DNA of 64,000 bases from positions 65,644,774-65,708,773 of the forward strand of contig CM036758.1 of the NCBI GenBank assembly GCA_020796225.1, written 5' to 3'. The notes under the pieces were generated by a model. That model searched no databases. It saw only the letters and a list, made by a program, of their open reading frames with translations, and was not told the DNA's origin. The position numbers were made by a program, and so were the translations under genes. This stretch comes from Arion vulgaris (Eukaryota; Mollusca; Gastropoda; Stylommatophora; Arionidae). Of the stretch, positions 1-10,682 are shown piece after piece. The first letter of the stretch is position 1. Every line of letters begins with the position of its first letter.

Positions 1-190
1 TGTTCTTTCTTTTTGTTCTGTCCATGGTATTCGTAGGATCTTTCTGTGGCATTTAGTTTCGAAGGACTGGATTTTTGTTATTAATTTTTGTGTAATATTC
101 CATGATTCACAACCATAAGTAGCCACTTGGAAAATGCATGCTCTCAATATTTTTAATTTTAGTATTTTTCTGGTGCTTTGCCACATGTTC
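1..190 (-). pseudogene. LINE reverse transcriptase C-terminal fragment (L6-like)
   Basis: Read on the minus strand, this segment gives a typical post-palm region of a non-LTR retrotransposon ORF2. It contains VATYGCESW followed by KCHRKILRIPWTEQ, the thumb-like signature just upstream of the C-terminal RGRP box. The fragment is cut by the window edge on its 3' side and decays above about 190. It is a dead piece with no start codon. The exact clade (RTE, CR1 or jockey-like) cannot be told from so little sequence. Confidence 0.8.
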
Positions 191-299
191 TTCATTGTGT
201 TTAACTTCTTGATTGCTATTGTACAGACGTTTACATCAATATGTATGCATAACGAGAGTAAAGTAGTACGGAATGAAAGTGTAAACTGTCATACATGAA

Positions 300-415
300 A
301 ACATTGCTACGCCCGTATGCTGTCGGGTATTACAATGGGAGCAACAAGTAGTTAAACTGCTACATACAAAGCATGTCGTGAAAGGCGACTAAAGTAGGGA
401 AGCTAATGGGTTGTG
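300..415 (+). repeat. S1 SINE-like repeat, head fragment
   Basis: The stretch matches the first half of a repeat seen elsewhere in the window (full copy at 29480-29757). It shares the block GGGAGCAAC, then CATGTCGTGAAAGGCGACT, then AGGGAAGCTA. The matching tail half lies at 760-850, so an older S1 copy has been split by the 411-735 material. Confidence 0.7.
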
Positions 416-600
416 GCTGAATAATATTTATGTCCTATATTCCCATCACAGATGTATGTACAAATTCAGCTGCAGTTTACTAAATTATTAACATATTTCT
501 ATGAGTAATATACCGCTTTATAGGTCAATGAATTCTCTTTTAGATAGATCTAAAACAAATACACAGTGACACTATCATCGGCGTATGGGAGCCAATCAGC
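411..600 (+). repeat. Unclassified repeat family B, copy 1
   Basis: About 190 bp align by eye with 51143-51330. Shared blocks include GATGTATGTA, TTCAGCTGCAGTTT-like sequence, ATGAGTAATATACC and ACACAGTG. There are no coding motifs. It sits inside the split S1 copy here and inside an S2 copy at the other locus, so it may be a small mobile element, but I see no clear ends. Confidence 0.55.
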
Positions 601-604
601 TAGC

Positions 605-735
605 TCATCATCATCAAATAGTTGTCCTTAGCAGAATTTTGCCATCCCAACTGTCCTCCTGAATTTCTCTCTCTCGTAGGCCAGATGCCCCGCCTCTACA
701 GCCGTCATGTTCAAACCATCAGCAAGCTAGTAAAT
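605..735 (-). pseudogene. LINE ORF2 extreme C-terminus (L6-like)
   Basis: On the minus strand this aligns with the better-preserved fragment at 47380-47520. Both share the block reading MTAAEAGHL followed by an RERE-type stretch, typical of the last residues of some LINE ORF2 proteins. Only the terminal portion remains and the frame is disturbed. Confidence 0.5.
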
Positions 736-759
736 CGGATATAGACGTAGAACTGATAC

Positions 760-850
760 AAAATGCGCTCGCTCGTATACTCAGATCACATACAAATCAC
801 AAAGAGTGGTTTAACAAGTGGTCGATATGGAACGTTAGAAGAAGATACCT
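760..850 (+). repeat. S1 SINE-like repeat, tail fragment
   Basis: It carries the S1 3' block with CTCAGATCACATACA, CACAAAGAGTGGTT, AACAAGTGGTCGATATGGA and a GAAGAAGA tail. A second GAA-rich patch lies at 1002-1015. It is separated from its head half (300-415) by other repeats. Confidence 0.7.
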
Positions 851-1080
851 GTCAATGGTTAGCAGGTATAAGAAAAAACATGGCCCTCAAAACACAGAGC
901 TTCGAGAAGCTGTACGGAGGAACAGAGTCCCTTAAAACCACGGTAAAATTCATGATAAAAGTTTTTTCATCAGTCTAGACCGGCAACGCAAAAGAGAGAG
1001 AGAAGAAGAAGAAGATTACTTTGTTAGAGACATTCACATTTTATTGATCAAATAGAACGGGTGTTATTAGTCGTTATGCG

Positions 1081-1165
1081 CTGGTCAAGCTGTTGGGGAA
1101 GAGACTCGAGAATCTAAGTACCTGTCCAGAGTTATGTGTTGATGATCTTCAATATTTAATAACTC
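1081..1165 (+). pseudogene. LR retroelement C-terminal knuckle fragment
   Basis: A short reading frame gives LLGKRLENLSTCPELC. This resembles the end of other LR copies in this window, where an arginine-rich segment and LWTCxxC close the protein. It is an isolated fragment of low individual weight. The call rests on the repeated motif in the other copies. Confidence 0.45.
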
Positions 1166-1425
1166 AATAGTACAGTAAAACTTCGATTAAATATTATCGA
1201 TCGGACAAGGGATGTGACGGATAACAGAAATCTCTTAATACATATATGCAGTAACATAATTTCACTGCAGTCTTGGGAAGAAAGTGAAAATATAATCCTT
1301 TACAAGTGAATAATACATTTTTATTGTATTTAGTTTGACAAAACGATCAATTCAAACATCAATTTAAGAGTAGTCATGTTTAGAAATGTATTGTAATAAT
1401 ATAAACCTATTGTCTATTGTCTATT

Positions 1426-2355
1426 ATTGAAACCGGAGTAAAGCAAGGCTGTTTCTATCTCCGCTATTGTTTGGAGTGGCCATTGACAGGGTGATGCGAA
1501 AATGTTGCAGGGGCGAAACTGGCATCGATTGGGTAGAAAATAGTCAACTAGAAGATTTGGATTTTGCAGATGATATTGCCTTGTTAAGTAGAAACAACCA
1601 AGATATGCAAAGAAAAACGGACAACTTGTCATCTATAGCATCAAAAGTTGGACTGCAGATAAGCTATAAAAACACAAATATAATGAAGACACCTATGGCA
1701 AGTAATGCAGATATCACACTGGAATCTAAAATGATAAAAATAACAGAGCAGTTCACCTATTTGGGTAGCAATTTTGATTGCACAGGAAATGTTAAAAGAA
1801 ATTATGATACGAATTGACAAAGCAACATCAGCTTTTAAAAGTCTAAATAAAATATGGAACTGCAAGTTATATAGTATTAAAACTAATTACGAATTTTCAA
1901 TTCAAATGTTGTATCAATCCTAACATATGCTAGCGAGAGTTGGAAAATGACTAAAGATATAGAAAGCAAGTTGAATGCATTTGAAAATAGATGTCTGCGA
2001 AAAATAATGAATATAAAATGGAATGAATTCAGGAGAAGTGATGAAATCAGAGACATGTCTGGTTAACCACTAGTGACAACTGTTATAAGAAAGAGAAGAT
2101 GGAGATATGTTGGGCACACCTTGCGGAGAAATGATCAACGAATATCAAAGCAGGCATTGAAGTGGGATGCGAAGGGTCCAAGAAAGAGAGGTCGACCTAA
2201 GGAGACCCTGAAGCGAACTTTGCTGAGAGAGGCAGGAAATATTGGTCTCAGTTCCATGGAGGAGATTGAGCGAGTTGCCCAGGATAGAGCGGTATGGAGA
2301 AATTACTTGCAGGCCCTATGTAACGTATAACGGTACGAGAGAAATTATTATTATT
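1426..2355 (+). pseudogene. L1-family LINE, reverse transcriptase and C-terminus, 5'-truncated
   Basis: The element starts inside the RT domain (GVKQGC, then SPLLFGVAIDRVM after a frameshift near 1455) and carries the catalytic box LDFADDIALL at about 1555-1582. YLGS follows at about 1753. The frame breaks near 1800-2065. The C-terminus is intact from 2073 to 2330, with RRWRYVGHTLRRND, QALKWD and GPRKRGRPKETL. It ends in a short ATT-repeat tail (2344-2358), as expected for target-primed integration. It appears to be inserted in the 3' tail of an L2 element, with ATTGTCTATT on both sides (1416-1425 and 2356-2365). It is non-functional because of frameshifts and 5' truncation. Confidence 0.85.
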
Positions 2356-2800
2356 ATTGTCTATTACCAGGTGGAAGATGTAGTTGGCTATCCACTCTTG
2401 CCGATAAGCGTAGGGATGTGAGCTTTAATTTGTGTTCTAGGGCTAGATGAGTCTCCCTTGTTGTGTTTTATCCGTGTTTATATAGTGTGATCTTGATATT
2501 GTCTATCCATCTTTTCTTGGTCTTCCCTTAGCTCTAGTACCCGATCTCTTTTTATTGTATGCTGTTATTGGTAGTTGGTTGTATTTCATTCTCATTAAAT
2601 GTCCAAACCACTGCATCTGTTGTCTTTCAATGTATTCGGTGCATGAAGTTATTTCCCACTCTGCTTCTGATGTCCTCATTTCGTAGTCTATCATTCCTGG
2701 TGACTCCCACTGCCTTTCTCAAGCATTTCATTTCACACGTGGTAAGCGTTCTGTGTGTTTGCTGTAAAAGACCAAATTTGCACTGGTAACAAAGTGTTGT
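2356..2800 (-). pseudogene. L2-family LINE ORF2 C-terminus
   Basis: On the minus strand the frames give LRNEDIRSRVG, QWFGHLMRMKYNQLPIT, SGTRAKGRPRK, RWIDNIK and LKLTSLRLSARVDSQLHLPPG. This is a LINE C-terminal region with the basic GRPRKRW box. Three other copies occur at 26895-27415, 37765-37940 and 39607-39720. The 3' end is a TAGACAA-type simple tail, a piece of which lies beyond the L1 insertion at 1409-1425. Small indels break the frame near 2500. Confidence 0.8.
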
Positions 2801-3650
2801 ATAACCTACTATAAGCAGTATACTATAAACCTACGTTATTAAAATAATATGTCATCTACTTTGTGTGTCTTTGTGACTCCAGATTGTTGTGCAGCGATGT
2901 ACAGTATTTTACGCAGACTTAGGATCTGTGTAGCATTTGCTTCCTGTTACCTTTCAAACCAGGCAATACACGTTGATAGCATTGTTTCTGATTATCACAG
3001 TATATTATGATTATGATGATGAGAAAAAGTTGGTATCAATAAATACACGAACTTTTGTTAATATGAAGTGGTGGTGGTGACCTTATTCAACGGAATATTT
3101 AACCATATTCAACGCCAGAATGTGTTATTTGATCCCAGTGTGTGTGCAGTAACAAATTGACAGAACTATACTTAGCTCAGGCAGAGAACAGAAATATGTC
3201 AAGATTTAAGAACTCATTAAACGCATGCATTAGTTTCTCTAAACGCTAACACGTCAGGGATGAGAATTGTGGATCATGAATAAGAAATACATGTCAGCGA
3301 ACGTATTTCTGTAAATATGCCAGATCCATTATCTGTCATTTCATATTTTCTTAATCTTCTTTTGTCTATAATTCGTATGTTTCTAAACTGCTCTTGTTCT
3401 TAACCTTATATATATGTGTTTCTTCTATTTGACTTAGCATATGTTATCTCAGATCAGACGTCTTTATGTATAAGTAATTTCCTGAAATGTGTGTACCCAA
3501 CTGAATATGTCGAACATGAGACCACCCGTGTACGAATTAAGTGCAACATCATCTGTGTTATTTTGGGCATGTTAAAAGTTACTTATTGAAAGTGAAATGA
3601 AAACGACATCGTCCAGTACCCTTTACAGTTGGTATGGTGGAAAATGTGTT
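2801..3650. other. Unassigned AT-rich sequence
   Basis: I see no coding region with family motifs, no repeat shared with the rest of the window and no RNA-like fold. Short open stretches are broken by stops in all frames. Confidence 0.6.
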
Positions 3651-3654
3651 CATC

Positions 3655-3815
3655 TCACTCTCTCTCTCTACTCTCTGTCTCTCTCTACTTCTCTCTCACT
3701 TCTCTCTATCTCTATCTGCCCTCTCTCACTTCTCTCTCTCTCTCGTCTCTCTCTCACTTCTCTCTCTCGCTCTGTCTCTCTCTCACTTCTCTCTTACTTC
3801 TCTCTCTCTCTCACT

Positions 3816-3847
<32 letters not shown>

Positions 3848-4074
3848 ACTTCTCTCTCTCTCTGTCTCTCTCTCACTTCTCTCTCTCTCTGTCTCTCTCT
3901 CACTTCTCTCTATCTCTCTATCTCTCTCTGTCTCTCTCTCACTTCTCTCTCTCTCTATCTCTCTCTGTCTCTCTCTCACTTCTCTCTCTCTCTGTCTCTC
4001 TTTCACTTCTCTCTCTCTCTGTTTCTCTCTCACTTCTCTCTCTCTATCTCTCTCTCTCTCTGTCTCTCTCTCAT
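3655..4074. repeat. CT-rich microsatellite/minisatellite
   Basis: Nearly pure (CT)n is interrupted at intervals by ACTT and GT, giving an irregular period based on a CTCTCTCACTTCTCTC-like word. Open frames in several phases, and the acidic/arginine frame on the minus strand, are by-products of the repeat and not genes. It abuts the 3' side of an L8 LINE fragment. Confidence 0.95.
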
Positions 4075-4099
4075 TTTAATCTTCTAAATACGTATTTTA

Positions 4100-4505
4100 G
4101 ATGGGATTGACCTATGCTGTCAAGAAGTTAATGCCACGTTTTCATTTCTCTTTCAACTCCTTTCAGTTCTTCAGTCTGAATGTATATCATTCATCACTGT
4201 CTCCATGCATTTCAAGGTGTCTCTCTCTTTTGTTGTCAGTTCGAGTTGCGGGCAAGTGCATTTTTTTTTATATTCCCACTGGATTTTCTCGGGGTGTGTA
4301 GTACTCAACGTCTTTTCTACAACACTTGGCTCATTAGTATATGTTTTGTTGTCTCCACAAGTTCCTCAGTTGTGATTCAATCATATCATCTCAGTCCCTC
4401 TACTAATGCAGACACCAGTTGAAGTATGTTTGTAATTATTAGTTTTTGTTTTAGTCGTTCTCTATATAACTGACCTAAACTGCAGACTTACTTTAAACAG
4501 TAACT
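4100..4505 (-). pseudogene. L8-family LINE ORF2 C-terminus, heavily decayed
   Basis: The block aligns with 56310-56690, which is better preserved. On the minus strand both contain a RENPxG/GARMES-like box, a short RxxWR motif and a helix around ELKELKGVE. Stops and indels are dense. It lies directly next to the CT array, which may have grown from a tail. Confidence 0.5.
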
Positions 4506-4639
4506 GTGTAGAGTAGAAATATATATATATATTCTCGTGGTTTTCATACTCAGTGATTCCATGAGCATGATTCGTAACGTCGAAACAGGAATGGTGATAT
4601 GAAACTAGATGTAGATACTGATACAAACAGAGATCAGAG

Positions 4640-5010
4640 AAATCACTTTAATTTTTGCCTCTCTGCACACAGGAGTCACGGATAATGAACGAGCTGATAG
4701 ATTGACTGACATGGTAACGATATGACAAAGAGCTGCCATGGGCTGAAATGGCATTCTTAACGCATTGATTAAGTGTTTCTGAATAGAGGAGTTTCAGTTT
4801 TGTGACCCTCCAGTCGCTGACCAGATTGAGATTGATTGGTGTCGATATTGATACAGTCCGAAAAAGAACGATATAAAAATATGCAAACAGATTAATTAAA
4901 CAACATCAAATTGGCGTTTTATGTCAATGGACGCTGCTGGGATTGTTGCGGTGGAGATCGGAACACCTAAGTACATGCCCAAAGTGCTAGGATGATATTT
5001 CTCATATAAC
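4640..5010 (+). pseudogene. LR retroelement, RNase H C-terminal half and terminal knuckle
   Basis: A frame reads HTGVTDNERADRLTDM at about 4660-4715. This is the conserved HxGVxGNExAD motif around the last catalytic residues of RNase H. It is followed by a partly preserved C-terminal region (4796-4990) that ends in a WRSEHLSTCPKC-like segment when one shift is allowed. Other copies at 10540-10682/13474-13690 and 13870-14475 confirm the family. Stops show that it is dead. A TA microsatellite follows (5011-5030). Confidence 0.7.
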
Positions 5011-5174
5011 TGATATATATATATATATATCAGAACACATGTTATCGTTGTTGTACTTAAAACTAAGCGTTGAGAAACGATTTATTCACATCAGTGATGT
5101 CTACACATCAGCAACCCTGCAGTACATCGTGTTTAGCTTAACAACAAAAACATATGTGTACAGACACGTCACAC

Positions 5175-5442
5175 GATAAGACAATTGACAAATAACGCAC
5201 AAAACCTAATATCCCAAGACGTAAGAGAACAGGTGCGAAATGATAAGACAATTGACAAATAACGCACAAAACCTAATATCCCAAGACGTAAGAGAACAGG
5301 TGCGAAATGATAAGACAATTGACAAATAACGCACAAAACCTAATATCCCAAGACGTAAGAGAACAGGTGCGAAATGATAAGACAATTGACAAATAACGCA
5401 CAAAACCTAATATCCCAAGACGTAAGAGAACAGGTGCGAAAT
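5175..5442. repeat. 67-bp minisatellite, four copies
   Basis: The four units begin GATAAGACAATTGAC and end GGTGCGAAAT, each 67 bp by counting between starts at 5175 and 5242. The copies look essentially identical, so the expansion is recent. A short CACGCGAAATGCACGC remnant follows. Because 67 is not a multiple of 3, open frames through it are accidental. Confidence 0.95.
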
Positions 5443-5799
5443 GCACGCGAAATGCACGCTCAAACATTCTACAATGAGAAAATAGTTGACGCTTGCATCT
5501 AAGTTGTTAATTATCTTGTCTCGTGTGAGATAGCTGAACTCTTAAATAGGCATGCATGTTTTGTCTGTTTTTTGCTTCCTAGAACTGGAAAGCAGATGTT
5601 GAAGAAATACGATGCCCATGAGACGTGACCCCCACACGGTACACTTTGTTCACATTAACTGATGTCAGCTGTCCGTTAGTTAGTTAGTTAGTCTGTTCAT
5701 CAATTACTTAGTGAAGTATTTGTGATAGTTATATCACGTGATGTATCACTAGACATTTAATATTTTTATTATGTCCCACCATTTTACCTTTTGTAGATA

Positions 5800-6025
5800 A
5801 GTAGTTAAGTCCTAGCCTTACGAGTCGAAGATCGCTGGTTCCAATCCGGACCGCACCGTTCGGTTCACGAGTGCATTATTACCCAGAGATCCTTGGTATT
5901 GCTTTCCGGAGCTACAGAGTTTGTGCTTTGTGCAGTACTCTCGGCAGGTGGTGTGACATTTCTGCGGAGAGGGACCGAGTCATATGGGGTAATACCCGGT
6001 GCAAAAGGGTCAATGCTACGGCTTT
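5800..6025 (+). repeat. S2 SINE-like repeat (tRNA-related head)
   Basis: The head contains a box-B-like GGTTCCAATCC at about 5838, preceded by a plausible tRNA 5' half. The body includes GGAGCTACAGAGTTTGTGC and GGTGTGACATTTCTGCGGAG. The same body recurs at 41090-41255, 45255-45420, 51000-51445 (minus) and 63655-63790 (minus). It is a dispersed tRNA-derived SINE and not a functional tRNA. Confidence 0.75.
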
Positions 6026-6029
6026 AAAA

Positions 6030-6540
6030 CACCTCTAAAAAACCCTTATTGAGGTGGAAGGAGGGGGTTGGGGTATTTCGTTTGTCCGCAATGAAATAAG
6101 ACGTAATTATGGAGCCTAATATGGTATATCTGACATATATTTGCGTGAAGACTTGCTTTCCTTATCACTAGGCTCTGTCACGTTCAATCTAGCTTACCCC
6201 TACTTCAGAAAAACGTGTAATTAAATTCCATAGTATGGAATCAGGGTTTCATGTAGTCCAGATGTGTACTGAGTGCACACCGACACATTTTTGACTCAAC
6301 CAAGACTTGAACACCGATATTTTAATGGCCCGTGGGCACTAGCTCATTATACTATCAAATATCTTTTCTTGGCTCCCGTTGGCGAAAATTAAGGATCGCA
6401 TGTTCGCCTTATTCTACTGCACTTTCCAATTTGGTTTTCATATCTCTAAAATCGCTCTACATGCCGTATCTCCATTATTCTTGTTGCTACTCTATGCATT
6501 TTCCCGAAACTAATAGTTTCCATCAATCAGTTTGTAAGTA
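6030..6540. other. Unassigned sequence
   Basis: I see no recognisable coding motif or shared repeat. It includes a short T-rich patch and an AT-rich flank before the L3 fragment. Confidence 0.5.
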
Positions 6541-6544
6541 CAAC

Positions 6545-6860
6545 TTCAGTAATGAACTTTATCAAGAAACAACAAATTAAATTGTTCGGCCACATAAGCA
6601 GATTACCAACAGACAGTGCGGCACAGAGAGCAATATTACTCTGATACAGTGGATACAAAGCAAAAGCCGGCAACACTAAAGGTGGACCTAAGAGATAACA
6701 GAGGCAACGAAAGACACTATTTATGAAGCACACACAAAGTCCGTGCTAGAAAACTCTGCTTACCCTGAAGCTGTGAGGCAAACCAGGATTGGAGAAGAGA
6801 AAGTAAGATAAGGTGCATAGAGAGGTCGCTCCAGTGTCTCCTTCTTCGACCTGACACTGA
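6545..6860 (+). pseudogene. L3-family LINE ORF2 C-terminus
   Basis: The frame gives FIKKQQIKLFGHISRLPTDS, AQRAILL, SGYKAKA and a basic box, then ARKLCLP-like sequence near 6745. It matches copies at 7340-7552, 31220-31440 and 16855-17065 (minus). The (K)QIKWFGH...RLPTDSAxxRAILLRY pattern is a non-LTR ORF2 C-terminal signature. Stops interrupt it. Confidence 0.75.
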
Positions 6861-6964
6861 AAGGTACAACATGATTATAGAATTTATAAATAGACAGATA
6901 ATTTGTTAGTTAGGCAGTCAAATAGCAAGTTAGATTTTTATATAATTAGTTGCTTATTGATTAT

Positions 6965-7235
6965 TGGTTACTAAACTGACGTCATTGCACTCAGGAAGAC
7001 CTGTAGGGGCTCATTCTCCTCAACAGATATCGAAGAGTATGCATACTGATGGTTCCCGTGGCTTGCTGATTAAACACATTTCACTCTGCCCTCAGACATC
7101 CAGTTCTACTTGTACAACGGGTAACTCCAAACTTCCAAAATCGCTGGATCGATTCAAAATCTATTGTAGTATCCTCATCCAACAGACAGTCGCGAAGAGA
7201 CCGAAGAACATTAGGTTTTCATGTAATTAGTTAAA
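6965..7235 (-). pseudogene. LR retroelement C-terminus
   Basis: This aligns almost base for base with 25975-26225. On the minus strand both read RSLRDCLLDEDT, then a variable segment, TGTISMHTLRYLL and a terminal CPEC-type motif region. It is the end of the RNase H-bearing retroelement family. It is frameshifted. Confidence 0.65.
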
Positions 7236-7339
7236 AATTGTCACGACAGTAATAGTGTGTATACACAGATTGTTATAAGTATCTAGAAAAACCGGTTAAG
7301 ATATGAAGACATCAGTAAAAAAAAGTGGGTACAACATCA

Positions 7340-7552
7340 GTACTGCGTTTCGTCATGAAATAACCAATTATCAAATGGATCGGCCACATAGACAGATTAC
7401 CAATATGCAGAGGTCATCAAATGACAATTCTACTCCGCACAGTGTATACAAGGGATAAGGCCCATCAAACAGAAGAGGTACCATAAGACTGACATAATAG
7501 ATGCAGTGAAAGATATCGTATACGAAGCGCATACAAGAGCTATCTCTATACA
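7340..7552 (+). pseudogene. L3-family LINE fragment that runs into the 33-bp satellite
   Basis: The segment contains IIKWIGHIDRLP, TILLRTVYT and a decayed basic box, then SAYKSYLYTSLRI. It passes without a break into the first satellite monomer (TCTTCGTATCTTGACACTGT at 7555). In the L3 copies at 31220-31440 and 16855-17065 the same 3' position reads AATCTCTTCTTATTCTGAC or AATCTCTTCTTATCCTGTC, so the satellite unit is homologous to the L3 3' end. Confidence 0.75.
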
Positions 7553-9940
7553 TCTCTTCGTATCTTGACACTGTGGGATAAAACATCTCATCTTATCTTG
7601 ACACTGTATGATAAAACATCTCATCTTATCTTGACACTGTATGATAAAACATCTCATCTTATCTTGACACTGTATGATATAACATCTCATCTAATCTTGA
7701 CACTGTATTTATAAAACATCTCATCTTATCTTGACACTGTATGATAAAACATCTCTTCTTATCTTGACACTGTATGATAAAACATCTCTTCTTATCTTGA
7801 CACTGTGGGATAAAACATCTCATCTTATCTTGACACTGTATGATAAAACATCTCAGCTTATCTTGACACTGTATGATAAAACATCTCATCTTATCTTGAC
7901 ACTGTATGATAAAACATCTCATCTTATCTTGACACTGTGGGATAAAACATCTCATCTTATCTTGACACTGTATGATATAACATCTCATCTAATCTTGACA
8001 CTGTATTTATAAAACATCTCATCTTATCTTGACACTGTATGATAAAACATCTCTTCTTATCTTGACACTGTGGGATAAAACATCTCATCTTATCTTGACA
8101 CTGTATGATAAAACATCTCATCTTATCTTGACACTGTATGATATAACATCTCATCTTATCTTGACACTGTGGGATAAAACATCTCATCTTATCTTGACAC
8201 TGTATGATAAAACATCTCAGCTTATCTTGACACTGTGGGATAAAACATCTCATCTTATCTTGACACTGTATGATAAAACATCTCATCTTATCTTGACACT
8301 GTATGATAAAACATCTCAGCTTATCTTGACACTGTATGATAAAACATCTCATCTTATCTTGACACTGTGGGATAAAACATCTCATCTTATCTTGACACTG
8401 TATGATATAACATCTCATCTTATCTTGACACTGTGGGATAAAACATCTCAGCTTATCTTGACACTGTATGATAAAACATCTCATCTTATCTTGACACTGT
8501 GGGATAAAACATCTCAGCTTATCTTGACACTGTATGATATAACATCTCATCTTATCTTGACACTGTATGATAAAACATCTCAGCTTATCTTGACACTGTA
8601 TGATAAAACATCTCATCTTATCTTGACACTGTATGATAAAACATCTCATCTTATCTTGACACTGTATGATAACACATCTCAGCTTATCTTGACACTGTAT
8701 GATAAAACATCTCAGCTTATCTTGACACTGTATGATAAAACATCTCATCTTATCTTGACACTGTATGATAACACATCTCAGCTTATCTTGACACTGTATG
8801 ATAAAACATCTCAGCTTATCTTGACACTGTGGGATAAAACATCTCAGCTTATCTTGACACTGTATGATAAAACATCTCATCTTATCTTGACACTGTATGA
8901 TATAACATCTCATCTTATCTTGACACTGTGGGATAAAACATCTCAGCTTATCTTGACACTGTATGATAAAACATCTCATCTTATCTTGACACTGTATGAT
9001 AAAACATCTCATCTTATCTTGACACTGTGGGATAAAACATCTCATCTTATCTTGACACTGTATGATAAAACATCTCATCTTATCTTGACACTGTGGGATA
9101 AAACATCTCATCTTATCTTGACACTGTATGATAAAACATCTCAGCTTATCTTGACACTGTGGGATAAAACATCTCATCTTATCTTGACACTGTATGATAA
9201 AACATCTCATCTTATCTTGACACTGTATTTATAAAACATCTCATCTTATCTTGACACTGTATGATAAAACATCTCATCTTATCTTGACACTGTATGATAA
9301 AACATCTCATCTTATCTTGACACTGTATGATAAAACATCTCATCTTATCTTGACACTGTATGATAAAACATCTCAGCTTATCTTGACACTGTATTTATAA
9401 AACATCTCATCTTATCTTGACACTGTGGGATAAAACATCTCTTCTTATCTTGACACTGTGGGATAAAACATCTCTTCGTATCTTGACACTGTGGGATAAA
9501 ACATCTCAGCTTATCTTGACTGTATGATAAAACATCTCATCTTATCTTGACACTGTGGGATAAAACATCTCATCTTATCTTGACACTGTATGATAAAACA
9601 TCTCATCTTATCTTGACACTGTGGGATAAAACATCTCATCTTATCTTGACACTGTGGGATAAAACATCTCAGCTTATCTTGACACTGTGGGATAAAACAT
9701 CTCATCTTATCTTGACACTGTATGATAAAACATCTCATCTTATCTTGACACTGTGGGATAAAACATCTCATCTTATCTTGACACTGTATGATAAAACATC
9801 TCATCTTATCTTGACACTGTATGATAAAACATCTCATCTTATCTTGACACTGTATGATAAAACATCTCATCTTATCTTGACACTGTATGATAAAACATCT
9901 CAGCTTATCTTGACACTGTGTGATAAAACATCTCAGCTTA
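7553..9940. repeat. 33-bp satellite array, about 72 monomers
   Basis: The unit is TCTCATCTTATCTTGACACT plus GTATGATAAAACA. The main variants are CAT/CAG/CTT in the first word and TATGATAAA, GTGGGATAAA, TATGATATAA and TATTTATAAA in the last. The TATTTATAAA type adds one base and breaks the phase at about 7706, 8006, 9228 and 9390. A larger period of roughly 300 bp is visible, because the block ending in TATTTATAAA plus a CTTCTT-type monomer repeats at about 7675 and 7973. Since 33 is a multiple of 3, very long ORFs exist on both strands; they are artefacts. Confidence 0.97.
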
Positions 9941-9944
9941 CATG

Positions 9945-10115
9945 TACCTACCTTACATCGTTCCTACCTTTCGGATACGACTATGAACTTGTTTTCACCT
10001 ACACTAAGAAAAGAGATATCTAGGATATACTCCAGATTGCTCCACAAGGAGCGAATCGAGAACCATTGCTACGAGAGTCGAGCACCTAGCCACTACGACA
10101 CAGTGACAATTGAAA
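9945..10115 (-). repeat. S4 SINE head fragment
   Basis: On the minus strand it aligns with the tRNA-like head of S4 (30736-30900 and 46387-46550). It carries the box-B-like ATTCGCTCC and the following GGAT/CTTAGTGTAGGTGA segment. It flanks the satellite array on its right. Confidence 0.6.
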
Positions 10116-10540
10116 ATGAGAAGTCTGCTGATGACTCTTAGAACACACACGCCTACCCCACTTCTCATTGGTGTAGATCAAGAAACGCTGATGTATTGTC
10201 ACTGGCTAACGAGGATCAACCTCGATTTAGGGGATGGACTCCACTAGGTCGTGCATTTTAAAGTTTTTAATTCTTATTTTTGGAGGGTCTTAAAAAGAAG
10301 ACAAACTCCAATTAATTTTGTTTAAATGCAGACATCGTATATGCTGGCTTACGGGTATGTATGAACCTAACTGGCACAACGAACATATGCTTGAAAGTGC
10401 AAATAATATACTGACCATAACAAGTGATTGCTTATAGATAGGTAGATTATGCAGCAAAAAAAAAAGAAGTAAAATGGTGTAAATAAATAAATGAACATAA
10501 AGCAATGGATAAATATTCTCCAGATGCAAAGAGCATGCAT
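10116..10540. other. Unassigned sequence
   Basis: No family motif is seen. It includes an A-rich run at about 10456 and ordinary AT-rich DNA up to the LR fragment. Confidence 0.5.
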
Positions 10541-10682
10541 GATTCAGCGGTAATGAACAAGTTGTTGATATAGTTGATGGCTTGGCTACGATATCAGACG
10601 GAACTGTAATGAACCGAACTGACATTCCTAACGGATTGAGAGAGTCGTTCCGTACAGAGGAGTTTCAGTATTGGGAATACTA
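10540..10682 (+). pseudogene. LR retroelement, 5' part interrupted by the palindromic element
   Basis: The frame reads ELVDIVDGLATISDGTVMNR followed by a segment aligned to 4700-4800 (GLATI / MVTI). The sequence GAGGAGTTTCAGT at 10658 matches 4790. The rest of the copy resumes at 13474, so one LR remnant was split by the 10683-13473 insertion. Confidence 0.7.

Noticed and set aside
3597..4110. Serine/leucine-rich frames of about 150-160 codons
   Set aside because: Low-complexity CT-repeat translation.
7957..9210. Very long open frames (over 400 codons) on both strands
   Set aside because: They exist only because the 33-bp satellite unit is a multiple of three and lacks stops. The peptides are simple 11-residue repeats, and the frame breaks wherever a monomer has one extra base.
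7553..9940. CRISPR-like array
   Set aside because: The units are directly contiguous with no unique spacers, and the genome is animal.
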